The notes beneath the pieces were generated by a model. That model was not told the DNA's origin, made no database searches, and was given only the letters and a program-made list of their open reading frames with translations. The position numbers and the translations under genes were made by a program. From an uncultured Lachnospiraceae bacterium (GTDB taxonomy: Bacteria; Bacillota; Clostridia; Lachnospirales; Lachnospiraceae), in contig CAJUFU010000083.1 of NCBI GenBank assembly GCA_910585555.1, positions 1 to 10,615 of the forward strand: 10,615 nucleotides of DNA, given 5' to 3'. Positions 1-5,814 of the stretch are shown here, piece by piece (the stretch's first letter is position 1; the number at the start of each line of letters is the position of its first letter).

Positions 1-17
1 GAAAGGAAGAAAATAGT

Positions 18-986
18 ATGGCATTAGTAACAACAACCGAAATGTTTAAGAAGGCATACGATGGCGGCTATGCAGTCGGCGCTTTCAACGTAAACAACAT
101 GGAGATCGTTCAGGGTATCACAGAGGCAGCAGGCGAATTGAACAGCCCGGTTATCCTTCAGGTTTCTAAGGGCGCGCGTGCTTATGCGAACCACACATAT
201 CTGGTGAAGTTAGTAGAGGCAGCGGTAGCAGAGAATCCGCAGATTCCGATCGCTCTTCACTTAGATCATGGTGACACATTTGAATTGTGTAAATCCTGTA
301 TCGACGGCGGCTTTACTTCTGTTATGATCGATGCTTCTTCCAAGTCTTTTGAGGACAATATCGCTCTCACCAAGCAGGTAGTTGAGTATGCGCATGATAA
401 AGGCGTTGTGGTTGAGGCTGAGCTTGGTACTCTGGCTGGCGTTGAGGATGAAGTCGTTGTAGAGTCTGGTAAAGAGTCCTATACACGTCCGGAAGAGGTT
501 GAAGAGTTCGTTGATAAGACAGGCTGTGATTCCCTGGCTATCGCAATCGGTACTTCTCATGGTGCATATAAGTTCACGGCTGCACAGTGTACCAGAAATG
601 AAGAAGGCATTCTTGTTCCGCCGCCGCTTCGTTTTGACGTATTGGAGGAGTGCATTAAGAGACTTCCTGGCTTCCCGATCGTTCTGCACGGTTCTTCTTC
701 CGTTCCGCAGGAGTTTGTAAAGATGGTTAACCAGTATGGCGGTAACATGCCTGATGCAGTAGGTATTCCGGAAGAGCAGCTTCGTAAGGCTGCACAGCTT
801 GCTGTATGTAAGATTAATATCGACTCCGATATTCGTCTTGCTATGACAGGTAACATCCGTAAATACTTTGCAGAGCATCCGGATCATTTCGATCCTCGTC
901 AGTATCTTAAACCTGCACGTCAGGCTGTTAAAGATATGGTTGCTCACAAGATTCTGCATGTACTTGGTTCTGATGGTAAGGCATAA
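18..986 (+). CDS. fba: Class II fructose-bisphosphate aldolase
   Basis: This 322-aa cytosolic enzyme should cleave fructose 1,6-bisphosphate to dihydroxyacetone phosphate and glyceraldehyde 3-phosphate in glycolysis, and run the reverse in gluconeogenesis, using a divalent metal. Visible motifs are HLDHGD at residues 81-86 (catalytic Asp83, metal ligand His84), VEAELG at 132-137, GTSHG at 178-182 (metal ligand His181), LHGSSS at 223-228 (metal ligand His224), and KINIDSDIR at 265-273 for the substrate phosphate. The loop at about 184-206 is longer than in GatY/KbaY-type enzymes, as in many clostridial Fba proteins. The start is supported by AGGAAG at 4-9, eight bases upstream. Only 17 bases of upstream DNA are present, so the promoter lies outside the window. 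The gene is monocistronic on its 3' side and ends at a strong hairpin. The family is certain; fructose bisphosphate as substrate is inferred from length and motifs. Confidence 0.95.
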   Translation: MALVTTTEMFKKAYDGGYAVGAFNVNNMEIVQGITEAAGELNSPVILQVSKGARAYANHTYLVKLVEAAVAENPQIPIALHLDHGDTFELCKSCIDGGFTSVMIDASSKSFEDNIALTKQVVEYAHDKGVVVEAELGTLAGVEDEVVVESGKESYTRPEEVEEFVDKTGCDSLAIAIGTSHGAYKFTAAQCTRNEEGILVPPPLRFDVLEECIKRLPGFPIVLHGSSSVPQEFVKMVNQYGGNMPDAVGIPEEQLRKAAQLAVCKINIDSDIRLAMTGNIRKYFAEHPDHFDPRQYLKPARQAVKDMVAHKILHVLGSDGKA

Positions 987-1001
987 AATCAAGGGATAAA
1001 C

Positions 1002-1035
1002 AAAAGGAGCTGGCCAAGCGGCACAGCTCCTTTTT
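1002..1035. terminator. Bidirectional intrinsic terminator between convergent genes
   Basis: An 11-bp perfect stem pairs AAAAGGAGCTG (1002-1012) with CAGCTCCTTTT (1024-1034) around an 11-nt loop. On the plus strand the arm runs into T residues at 1031-1035, suited to ending the aldolase transcript. On the minus strand it is followed by TTTTGTTT, suited to ending the symporter transcript. The geometry is clear; use in both directions is inferred from the convergent gene order. Confidence 0.88.
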
Positions 1036-1040
1036 CTGCG

Positions 1041-1058
1041 GTGCGCCCCTGGGCGCAC
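1041..1058. repeat. GC-rich perfect palindrome next to the shared terminator
   Basis: GTGCGCCC (1041-1048) and GGGCGCAC (1051-1058) form an 8-bp stem with a 2-nt loop (in practice 7 bp with a tetraloop). It lies 4 bases beyond the stop codon of the minus-strand symporter gene and between that gene and the main terminator. It has no T-tract in either direction. It could stabilise the 3' end of the symporter mRNA or help pause polymerase; neither is shown by the sequence. Confidence 0.6.
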
Positions 1059-1062
1059 GTTT

Positions 1063-2559
1063 CTAGTTCTTATTCGTCTCTTCCATTTCCTTAATCTGTG
1101 CCTCCTCGATATCCGGGAAAACAGATAAGATTGGTTTCACATCTTCTTTCTTGATGTTACGCGCCACATAGTTTTTCGTAATCTTCACGACAATCGGCGA
1201 AAGGCTTAAGACACCGATCAGGTTCGGGATGGCCATCAGTCCGTTAAACGTATCTGAAAGATCCCAGGCCAGATTCGGTTTCATGACAGCGCCTTCATAA
1301 ATCATGATGATGAATACGATCTTATATATAATGGTAGATTTTGTGTTAAACAGATATTCCCATGCTTTGGAACCATAATGGCTCCAGCCGAGCACTGTGG
1401 AAAAGGCAAACAGCAAAATCGCCAGGGCAATGAAAGCAGGACCGGCACTTCCAAATACGGTGGAAAATGCCTCTCCCACCAGGGCGGAACCTTCCGAAGC
1501 GCTAAGTACGGCGCCTGTCTCTAAATCCACCAGACCGGAGGAGAGCACCGCAAAAGCGGTCAGTGTGCAGACCACGATGGTGTCTGCAAACACTTCAAAG
1601 ATGCCCCACATACCTTGCCGCACAGGCTCCTTGACATTGGAGTTGGAGTGAACCATGACAGAGGAACCAAGACCGGCTTCATTGGAGAATACACCGCGCT
1701 TCATACCCCAGGTGATGGCAAGCTTAACACCGGAACCTACAATACCGCCGCCCACTGCGCGCAGGCCGAAAGCGCCTTTCAAGATAGCGGAAAACACGAC
1801 GCCGCACTGTCCAATGTTCATGATAAAGATTGCCAGCGCGCCAATTATGTAGATGATTGCCATAAAAGGAACTAACTTCTCTGTGACAGAAGCGATTCTC
1901 TTAAGGCCGCCCACGATCACAAGCGCCGCCAAGACTGCCAGTACAATCCCCACCACTGTTGCAGGAATCTTGAAGGCGGAAGTCATATTGATAGCAATCG
2001 AATTGACCTGGCTCATATTGCCGATACCGAAAGATGCCAGCAGGCAGAAGATTGAGAATAGTACCGCAAGTACTGCACCGACCTGCTTAAACCCCTTATA
2101 GGAACCAAGACCGTCTTTCAGATAATACATGGCGCCGCCGCACCACTCGTTCTTTTCGTTCTTGCGGCGATAGTAAATGCCCAGTACATTTTCAGAATAA
2201 TTGGTCATCATGCCGAAGAATGCCACAATCCACATCCAGAAAATGGCGCCCGGGCCGCCTGCCACCAGCGCACTGGCCACACCTACGATATTACCCGTAC
2301 CGATGGTGGCGGCAAGGGCCGTACACAGGGACTGAAATTGGGAAATGGACTGATCGTCCTTATCCGTATGTTTCGTAACATGTTTGTCTTTAAAGATGCC
2401 TCCAATGGTGTTCTTAAACCAGTGTCCGATGTGGGATAGCTGAAAGAACTTTGTCAGTACAGTCATCAGGATACCGGTGCCGATTAACAGTACCAGCATG
2501 GGAATACCCCAGACGAAACCGTTGACGGCGCCGTTTACCTTACTAATGATATCTAACAT
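1063..2559 (-). CDS. Sodium:alanine/glycine symporter, AGCS family
   Basis: This 498-aa integral membrane protein should import alanine and/or glycine with sodium. It carries the AGCS signature GGPGAIFWMWIVAFFG at residues 101-116, the upstream LAATIGTGNIVGVA stretch (82-95) and the conserved RGVFSNEAGLGSS loop (288-300). About ten or eleven hydrophobic segments are visible, including 17-37, 161-181, 200-220, 228-248, 321-341, 371-391 and 409-424. Length is typical for the family and no residues look missing. The start at 2559 is preceded by AGGAGG (2573-2568) at eight bases. The C-terminal tail (about 462-498) is charged and cytoplasmic. It is transcribed alone, convergent with the aldolase gene. 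The leader contains a promoter and an internal terminator, so expression may be controlled by attenuation. Whether alanine or glycine is preferred cannot be read from the sequence. Confidence 0.94.
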   Translation of the reverse strand: MLDIISKVNGAVNGFVWGIPMLVLLIGTGILMTVLTKFFQLSHIGHWFKNTIGGIFKDKHVTKHTDKDDQSISQFQSLCTALAATIGTGNIVGVASALVAGGPGAIFWMWIVAFFGMMTNYSENVLGIYYRRKNEKNEWCGGAMYYLKDGLGSYKGFKQVGAVLAVLFSIFCLLASFGIGNMSQVNSIAINMTSAFKIPATVVGIVLAVLAALVIVGGLKRIASVTEKLVPFMAIIYIIGALAIFIMNIGQCGVVFSAILKGAFGLRAVGGGIVGSGVKLAITWGMKRGVFSNEAGLGSSVMVHSNSNVKEPVRQGMWGIFEVFADTIVVCTLTAFAVLSSGLVDLETGAVLSASEGSALVGEAFSTVFGSAGPAFIALAILLFAFSTVLGWSHYGSKAWEYLFNTKSTIIYKIVFIIMIYEGAVMKPNLAWDLSDTFNGLMAIPNLIGVLSLSPIVVKITKNYVARNIKKEDVKPILSVFPDIEEAQIKEMEETNKN

Positions 2560-2605
2560 TCCTGTCTCCTCCTCTTTTCCTCCTCATTGTGAAATCCGAA
2601 TAATC

Positions 2606-2691
2606 TCCCATGACCATAAGGCGGGTTATATGCCTGTGAGATAAAAAAGCGTAGACATTGGGAAAGAATGTCTACGTTGACAATCATGGGA
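2606..2691 (-). promoter_or_regulatory. Structured 5' leader with long-range pairing around the attenuator
   Basis: In the minus-strand RNA, UCCCAUGA (2691-2684), just upstream of the leader terminator, is perfectly complementary to UCAUGGGA (2613-2606) downstream of it. G-U pairs extend the duplex on both sides to about 15 pairs. The upstream segment can alternatively form a local AUCAU/AUGAU hairpin. This resembles an expression-platform arrangement, but I do not recognise a known riboswitch. In particular I do not see the glycine riboswitch core that might be expected before a symporter of this family. Confidence 0.4.
2643..2676 (-). terminator. Intrinsic terminator inside the symporter leader (candidate attenuator)
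   Basis: On the minus strand CGTAGACATT (2676-2667) and AATGTCTACG (2659-2650) form a 10-bp perfect stem with a 7-nt loop, followed after one C by six T residues (2648-2643). It lies about 40-70 nt after the predicted transcription start and 84 bp before the symporter start codon. No other gene lies upstream on this strand, so the hairpin must act on the symporter's own leader. The plus-strand reading has no T-tract. No regulator or ligand is identified. Confidence 0.75.
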
Positions 2692-2719
2692 AACAATGAT
2701 AGAGCGTTTCCAGTATCCA

Positions 2720-2748
2720 AGTATACCACTGAATCACATACATGGCAA
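2720..2748 (-). promoter_or_regulatory. Promoter of the AGCS symporter gene
   Basis: On the minus strand, TTGCCA (2748-2743) is followed by a 17-bp spacer and TATACT (2725-2720), close to the housekeeping sigma consensus. Transcription would start near 2714, giving a leader of about 155 nt before the symporter start codon. Confidence 0.75.
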
Positions 2749-2804
2749 GCATAAATTGTATACATGGATAATAGAAAACATTTATAGAAAAGAAAAGTAA
2801 AATA

Positions 2805-2824
2805 AAAAATCCCTATAAAAGGGA
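2805..2824 (-). terminator. Small minus-strand terminator-like hairpin
   Basis: On the minus strand UCCCU (2824-2820) and AGGGA (2814-2810) enclose a 5-nt loop and are followed by six T residues and then more T-rich sequence. The stem is short, so the call is weak. It lies directly after the 13-bp inverted repeat at 2827-2856 on the same strand, and the two together could form the 3' end of a short transcript. Confidence 0.4.
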
Positions 2825-2826
2825 GG

Positions 2827-2856
2827 ATGCCAAGTAAAGTTTCCTTTACTTGGCAT
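2827..2856. repeat. 13-bp perfect inverted repeat in the intergenic region
   Basis: ATGCCAAGTAAAG (2827-2839) and CTTTACTTGGCAT (2844-2856) are perfect inverted copies separated by TTTC, giving a stable tetraloop hairpin. There is no good T-tract directly after it on the plus strand (TATTAT only) and none on the minus strand, so it is not an ordinary terminator by itself. It could be part of a small RNA, a protein-binding site or the core of a miniature element. I see no flanking target duplication. Confidence 0.65.
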
Positions 2857-3127
2857 TATTATGAAAAAGTTTTAAATTTATCAGCTAACTTTGATGTAAT
2901 CGTTTCTTTGTTGTATCTTATGATATTAGTATACGTTGGAGAAATGTCTAAAAGATGTTAGGGAAATGAAGTTTTTTAAAATTAAATATGAACATTTTAT
3001 GAACGGCTGCGGCATAAGCCGGATTCATTTCAGCAAAAAATTTTCAGATTGTGCATGGCGGCAAATCTTACTATTAAATATATGGATAAAATCGCAACAA
3101 GGCAAGGGGTAAAACGCAAGATTGTCA
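2857..3127. other. AT-rich intergenic region with no supported gene
   Basis: This stretch separates the divergently transcribed symporter and second aldolase genes. It is AT-rich. It contains one imperfect hairpin on the plus strand, ATGAACGGCT (2999-3008) against AGCCG-GA-TTCAT (3017-3028), and a possible but unsupported sigma-like element (TTGATG at 2891, 17-bp spacer, TATCTT at 2914). A 48-codon reading frame at 2966-3112 has badly placed ribosome-binding bases and no recognisable family, so I do not call it a gene. Confidence 0.5.
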
Positions 3128-3155
3128 TTTACGTAAAATATCCAGGTGGTATAAT
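3128..3155 (+). promoter_or_regulatory. Extended -10 promoter of the second aldolase gene
   Basis: TATAAT at 3150-3155 is preceded by TG at 3147-3148, giving an extended -10. A weak -35 (TTTACG, 3128-3133) lies 16 bp upstream. The predicted start near 3162 gives a leader of about 40 nt. The 10-bp palindrome TTTACGTAAA (3128-3137) covers the -35 region and could be an operator; the regulator is unknown. Confidence 0.6.
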
Positions 3156-3202
3156 TGTCGTAAAAGAAACAAATAAGCATGTCAACGACGGAGGAAAGCA
3201 TT

Positions 3203-4060
3203 ATGTTAGTTACTTTAAAAGAAGTGTTGAAGATTGCGGAAGAAAAGAAGATTGCCGTAGGTGCCTTTAACGCTGCAAATCTTGAGAGTCTTCAGGCTGT
3301 TATTGGGGCGGCGGAAGAATTAACGATGCCGGTTATTATCCAATTTGCCCAATGCCACGAATCTTGGGTTCCACTAGAGTTGATCGGACCGATTATGGTG
3401 GAGGAGGCAAAGAAGGCGTCCGTGCCGGTCTGTGTTCATCTGGACCACGGCGAGACGCTGGACTATCTGAAAAAGGCTTTGGAAATCGGTTTTACCGGAA
3501 TCATGTATGACGGCTCGGTTCTATCCTATGAGGAGAACCTGGAGAATACCAAAAAGGCAGTTCAAATGGCGGCAAAGACCGGTGCCTCTGTGGAAGCGGA
3601 GCTTGGCAGCATGGGAAAACGGGAATCCGGCGCAGGGGACAGCGACAAAGACGACACGAAAATTTACACAGACCCCAAACAGGCAAAAGTGTTCGTGGAA
3701 GCCAGCGGCATCGATGCGCTCGCCTGCTCTTTTGGAACTACCCATGGGATTTATCTGACCACACCGAAGCTGGATTTTGATGTGGTAAAAAATGTGCGCT
3801 CCCTGACGAATGATATACCGGTTGTCATGCACGGCGGTTCCGGGGTGAGCAGAGAGGATTACCATGCGGCAATCCGGGCAGGTGTGCGGAAAATAAATTA
3901 TTTTACTTACATGGATAAGGCCGGCGGAAATGCGGCGGCGGAATATTTGAAATCCCTTCGTGAAGAAGAGCCGTTGTTCTTCTCGTCCATATCTATGACC
4001 GCAAGGGACGCTATGAAGGAAAACGTGAAAGAGGCAATGAAAATGTTTGCGTTAGGGTAA
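3203..4060 (+). CDS. Class II (zinc-dependent) ketose-bisphosphate aldolase, GatY/KbaY/Fba-like
   Basis: This 285-aa protein is a second class II aldolase, clearly different from the 322-aa enzyme at the left end. HLDHGE at residues 79-84 supplies catalytic Asp81 and metal ligand His82. VEAELG is at 130-135, GTTHG at 178-182 (His181) and MHGGSG at 209-214 (His210). The substrate-phosphate loop reads KINYFTYMD (230-238): the Asn and Thr of the usual N-x-x-T are kept, but the following acidic residue is Tyr and the segment lacks the usual T-D/E-x-R form. The start at 3203 is chosen because GGAGG (3190-3194) is eight bases upstream; the ATG at 3179 in the same frame has no such site. It is transcribed alone between its own promoter and terminator. 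Fructose, tagatose or another ketose bisphosphate could be the substrate; no sugar-specific kinase or transporter gene adjoins it to decide. Confidence 0.88.
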   Translation: MLVTLKEVLKIAEEKKIAVGAFNAANLESLQAVIGAAEELTMPVIIQFAQCHESWVPLELIGPIMVEEAKKASVPVCVHLDHGETLDYLKKALEIGFTGIMYDGSVLSYEENLENTKKAVQMAAKTGASVEAELGSMGKRESGAGDSDKDDTKIYTDPKQAKVFVEASGIDALACSFGTTHGIYLTTPKLDFDVVKNVRSLTNDIPVVMHGGSGVSREDYHAAIRAGVRKINYFTYMDKAGGNAAAEYLKSLREEEPLFFSSISMTARDAMKENVKEAMKMFALG

Positions 4061-4084
4061 AGGCATAAGGCTGTGTTTTAATCG

Positions 4085-4120
4085 GGCTTCCGGGGCATTG
4101 GATATGCACCGGAAGCTTTT
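4085..4120 (+). terminator. Intrinsic terminator of the second aldolase gene
   Basis: GCTTCCGG (4086-4093) pairs with CCGGAAGC (4109-4116). After a G/A mismatch, GCAT (4095-4098) pairs with ATGC (4104-4107), leaving a 5-nt loop. TTTT (4117-4120) follows. It begins 25 bases after the stop codon and separates the aldolase from the downstream signalling operon. Confidence 0.82.
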
Positions 4121-4176
4121 CTAAAAAATCAGGATAAGCGGCAGTTTGGAGATGGAAACGAAAATGTAAAAAGAGC

Positions 4177-4207
4177 TTGACTGTAAACCTTATTGATACT
4201 TTATATT
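4177..4207 (+). promoter_or_regulatory. Candidate MerR-type promoter with 19-bp spacer
   Basis: TTGACT (4177-4182) and TATATT (4202-4207) are separated by 19 bp. That is longer than the usual 17 and is the hallmark spacing of promoters controlled by MerR-family proteins, which bind between the two elements and untwist them. The spacer carries only a weak dyad, GTA...TAC (4183-4185 and 4197-4199). The gene downstream encodes a MerR-type domain, so autoregulation is a natural inference. A 17-bp reading using TTTATA is also possible. Confidence 0.5.
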
Positions 4208-4285
4208 GCAAAGGAAATAATAATTCTGCAACAGTATGGAAGGACTTTAAAATTATTGCCAGTTTCCGGGATAGGAGGTATCATT

Positions 4286-5131
4286 ATGACAATCAAAGAA
4301 GTTGAAAAGCAGACAGGACTAACACGTTCCAACATACGCTTTTATGAAAAGGAAAAGCTTATAGAGCCGTTGCGAAACGACAAAAACGGATATAGAGATT
4401 ATTCTGAAAAAGATGTTGAATATATTAAAAAAATTGCATATCTGCGTACACTGGAAATCTCTATTGAGGATATTCGTAATATTATGTCTGATAAAGTGCC
4501 GTTGGAAGAAATTGTAGAAAAGCAAGCTGCGGCAATTCAAACACAGATAGAGGGATTAAATAAAGCAAAAGATATATGTGAAAGAATGCTTGCATCTGGA
4601 AATATCAGCTTCGAAGAATTACAGGTTGAAAAATATGTATTGGATTTGGAAGCCTATTGGAATGATAATAAACCTGTTTTTAAGCTGGATTCCGTTAGCT
4701 TTCTATATATTTGGGGCAGCCTTATTACATGGATAATGATTACCCTATTATGCTTTTTGATTGGAATGCTATCCTATGCGAAATTACCCGTTGAAATTCC
4801 GGTTCAATGGTATAATGGAATGGCGGCTTCGGTTGTAGATAAAAAATTTATTTTTGCATATCCGTTGGCTTGTATCTGTATCCGTTTTTTATTAAGACCA
4901 ATTATCTATGTGAGATTTCTGGTGAACTTTCTGTACGGAGAACTTATAACGGAATATTTATCAAACTATTTATGTTTTGCCGCATTATCAGTAGAGATAT
5001 TTTCCATATTGTTTGTACATGGATTGATAAAAAGTGTAGTTGCTGTTCTATTTATAGATACAGCTGTACTCGTTGGGATATTGATTGCCGGAATTGCTAA
5101 AATAATGCATTTGAAGGAGACAGCAGGATGA
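4286..5131 (+). CDS. MerR-family regulator fused to a DUF1648-like membrane domain
   Basis: The 281-aa protein begins with a MerR winged-helix DNA-binding domain (residues 1-67): an IKEVEKQTGLTRSNIRFYEKE helix-turn-helix, then the NGYRDYS wing and helices. A helical dimerisation segment follows (about 73-103). The usual small effector domain is replaced by four hydrophobic segments (about 138-161, 186-203, 225-246, 249-272). The LPVEIPVQWYNG motif (167-178) after the first membrane segment resembles DUF1648, a domain also found in SdpI-type immunity proteins. This suggests a membrane-tethered regulator sensing an envelope signal. The start at 4286 is set by AGGAGG (4273-4278), seven bases upstream; a frame-extending ATG at 4193 lies before the promoter -10 and is not used. 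It overlaps the response-regulator gene by ATGA. Its codons look more AT-rich than its neighbours, hinting at a separate origin. Function of the membrane part is inferred. Confidence 0.85.
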   Translation: MTIKEVEKQTGLTRSNIRFYEKEKLIEPLRNDKNGYRDYSEKDVEYIKKIAYLRTLEISIEDIRNIMSDKVPLEEIVEKQAAAIQTQIEGLNKAKDICERMLASGNISFEELQVEKYVLDLEAYWNDNKPVFKLDSVSFLYIWGSLITWIMITLLCFLIGMLSYAKLPVEIPVQWYNGMAASVVDKKFIFAYPLACICIRFLLRPIIYVRFLVNFLYGELITEYLSNYLCFAALSVEIFSILFVHGLIKSVVAVLFIDTAVLVGILIAGIAKIMHLKETAG

Positions 5132-5814
5132 AAAAAATATTTTTAGTGGAAGATGATAAGGCAATTTCCAAAAATCTGACGCGCCTGCTTCAGTCAGAGG
5201 GATTTGCAGTCAGTCATGCTTCCACGCAGAGGGAAGCGGCCGGTATGCTTACAGAAAGTAAATTTGATATGGCATTGGTGGATATTTCGTTACCTGACGG
5301 GAACGGTTTTGCCGTATGCACAGAGATCAAACAGATACAGAATATTCCGGTTATCTTTTTGACAGCGTCCGGCGATGAAGCAAGTGTTGTTACGGGATTG
5401 AATATGGGGGCGGATGATTATATTACAAAACCTTTTAGGCCGCGGGAACTGATTGCAAGAATCAGGGCGGCTTTGCGTAAAGCGGATTGTCTGCCTGCCA
5501 GTTTTGACAGGAACGGGCTTTTTGTGGATACAGCCAGCGGTATTGTCAAAAAGAATGGAAAAGAAGTATTTCTTTCCGCTTTGGAATATCGCTTACTGTT
5601 GATATTTATCAATCATCCTAAAAATATTATTACCAGGGATAGGCTGCTGGACGAGCTGTGGGATGCCGCAGGAGAATTTGTCAATAATAATACTTTAACA
5701 GTTTATATTAAGAGGCTGCGGGAAAAGATTGAGGATGACCCTTCCAAGCCGCAGATTATCCTTACGGTTCATGGTACAGGCTATCGGCTGGGAGGCAGTT
5801 ATGTTTCGGAATAA
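5128..5814 (+). CDS. OmpR/PhoB-family two-component response regulator
   Basis: The 228-aa cytosolic protein has a receiver domain (1-118) with acidic pocket Asp9/Asp10, phosphoacceptor Asp52 in the VDISLPDGNG segment, Thr79 and Lys101 (ITKPF). A winged-helix DNA-binding domain spans about 125-224 and ends with the VHGTGYRL hairpin typical of OmpR-type regulators. All key residues are present, so it should be phosphorylated by the adjacent kinase and bind direct-repeat DNA. ATG overlaps the stop of the MerR-like gene (ATGA), with AAGGAG (5114-5119) eight bases upstream, pointing to translational coupling. A likely target is the set of 11-bp-spaced repeats at 6820-6847, before the ABC transporter genes. 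BceR/VraR-like roles in peptide or antibiotic response are plausible but not proven. Confidence 0.95.
   Translation: MKKIFLVEDDKAISKNLTRLLQSEGFAVSHASTQREAAGMLTESKFDMALVDISLPDGNGFAVCTEIKQIQNIPVIFLTASGDEASVVTGLNMGADDYITKPFRPRELIARIRAALRKADCLPASFDRNGLFVDTASGIVKKNGKEVFLSALEYRLLLIFINHPKNIITRDRLLDELWDAAGEFVNNNTLTVYIKRLREKIEDDPSKPQIILTVHGTGYRLGGSYVSE

Noticed and set aside
261..1058. Long 265-codon open frame on the minus strand across the aldolase gene
   Set aside because: It is antisense to a clear aldolase gene, has no recognisable motif and no ribosome-binding site, and runs through the terminator.
2560..2720. Glycine riboswitch, expected before some AGCS symporter genes
   Set aside because: The minus-strand leader lacks the conserved glycine-aptamer core segments that I know, and it is short for a tandem aptamer.
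2894..2908. Possible catabolite-responsive (cre-like) site reading ATGTAATCGTTTCTT
   Set aside because: The left half fits the cre consensus but the conserved C near the right end is missing, and it lies about 250 bp from the aldolase promoter.
2999..3028. Imperfect hairpin ATGAACGGCT / AGCCG-GA-TTCAT as a terminator
   Set aside because: No T-tract follows on either strand and no gene ends nearby; kept only as a note in the intergenic entry.
2966..3112. 48-codon frame beginning MKFFKIKYEHF in the intergenic region
   Set aside because: The purine-rich bases end one nucleotide from the ATG, no family is recognisable, and the frame passes through a hairpin; not enough to call a gene.
3179..3202. 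Upstream ATG that would lengthen the second aldolase by eight residues
   Set aside because: It has no ribosome-binding site, while GGAGG is ideally placed for the ATG at 3203, where the typical N-terminus of the family begins.
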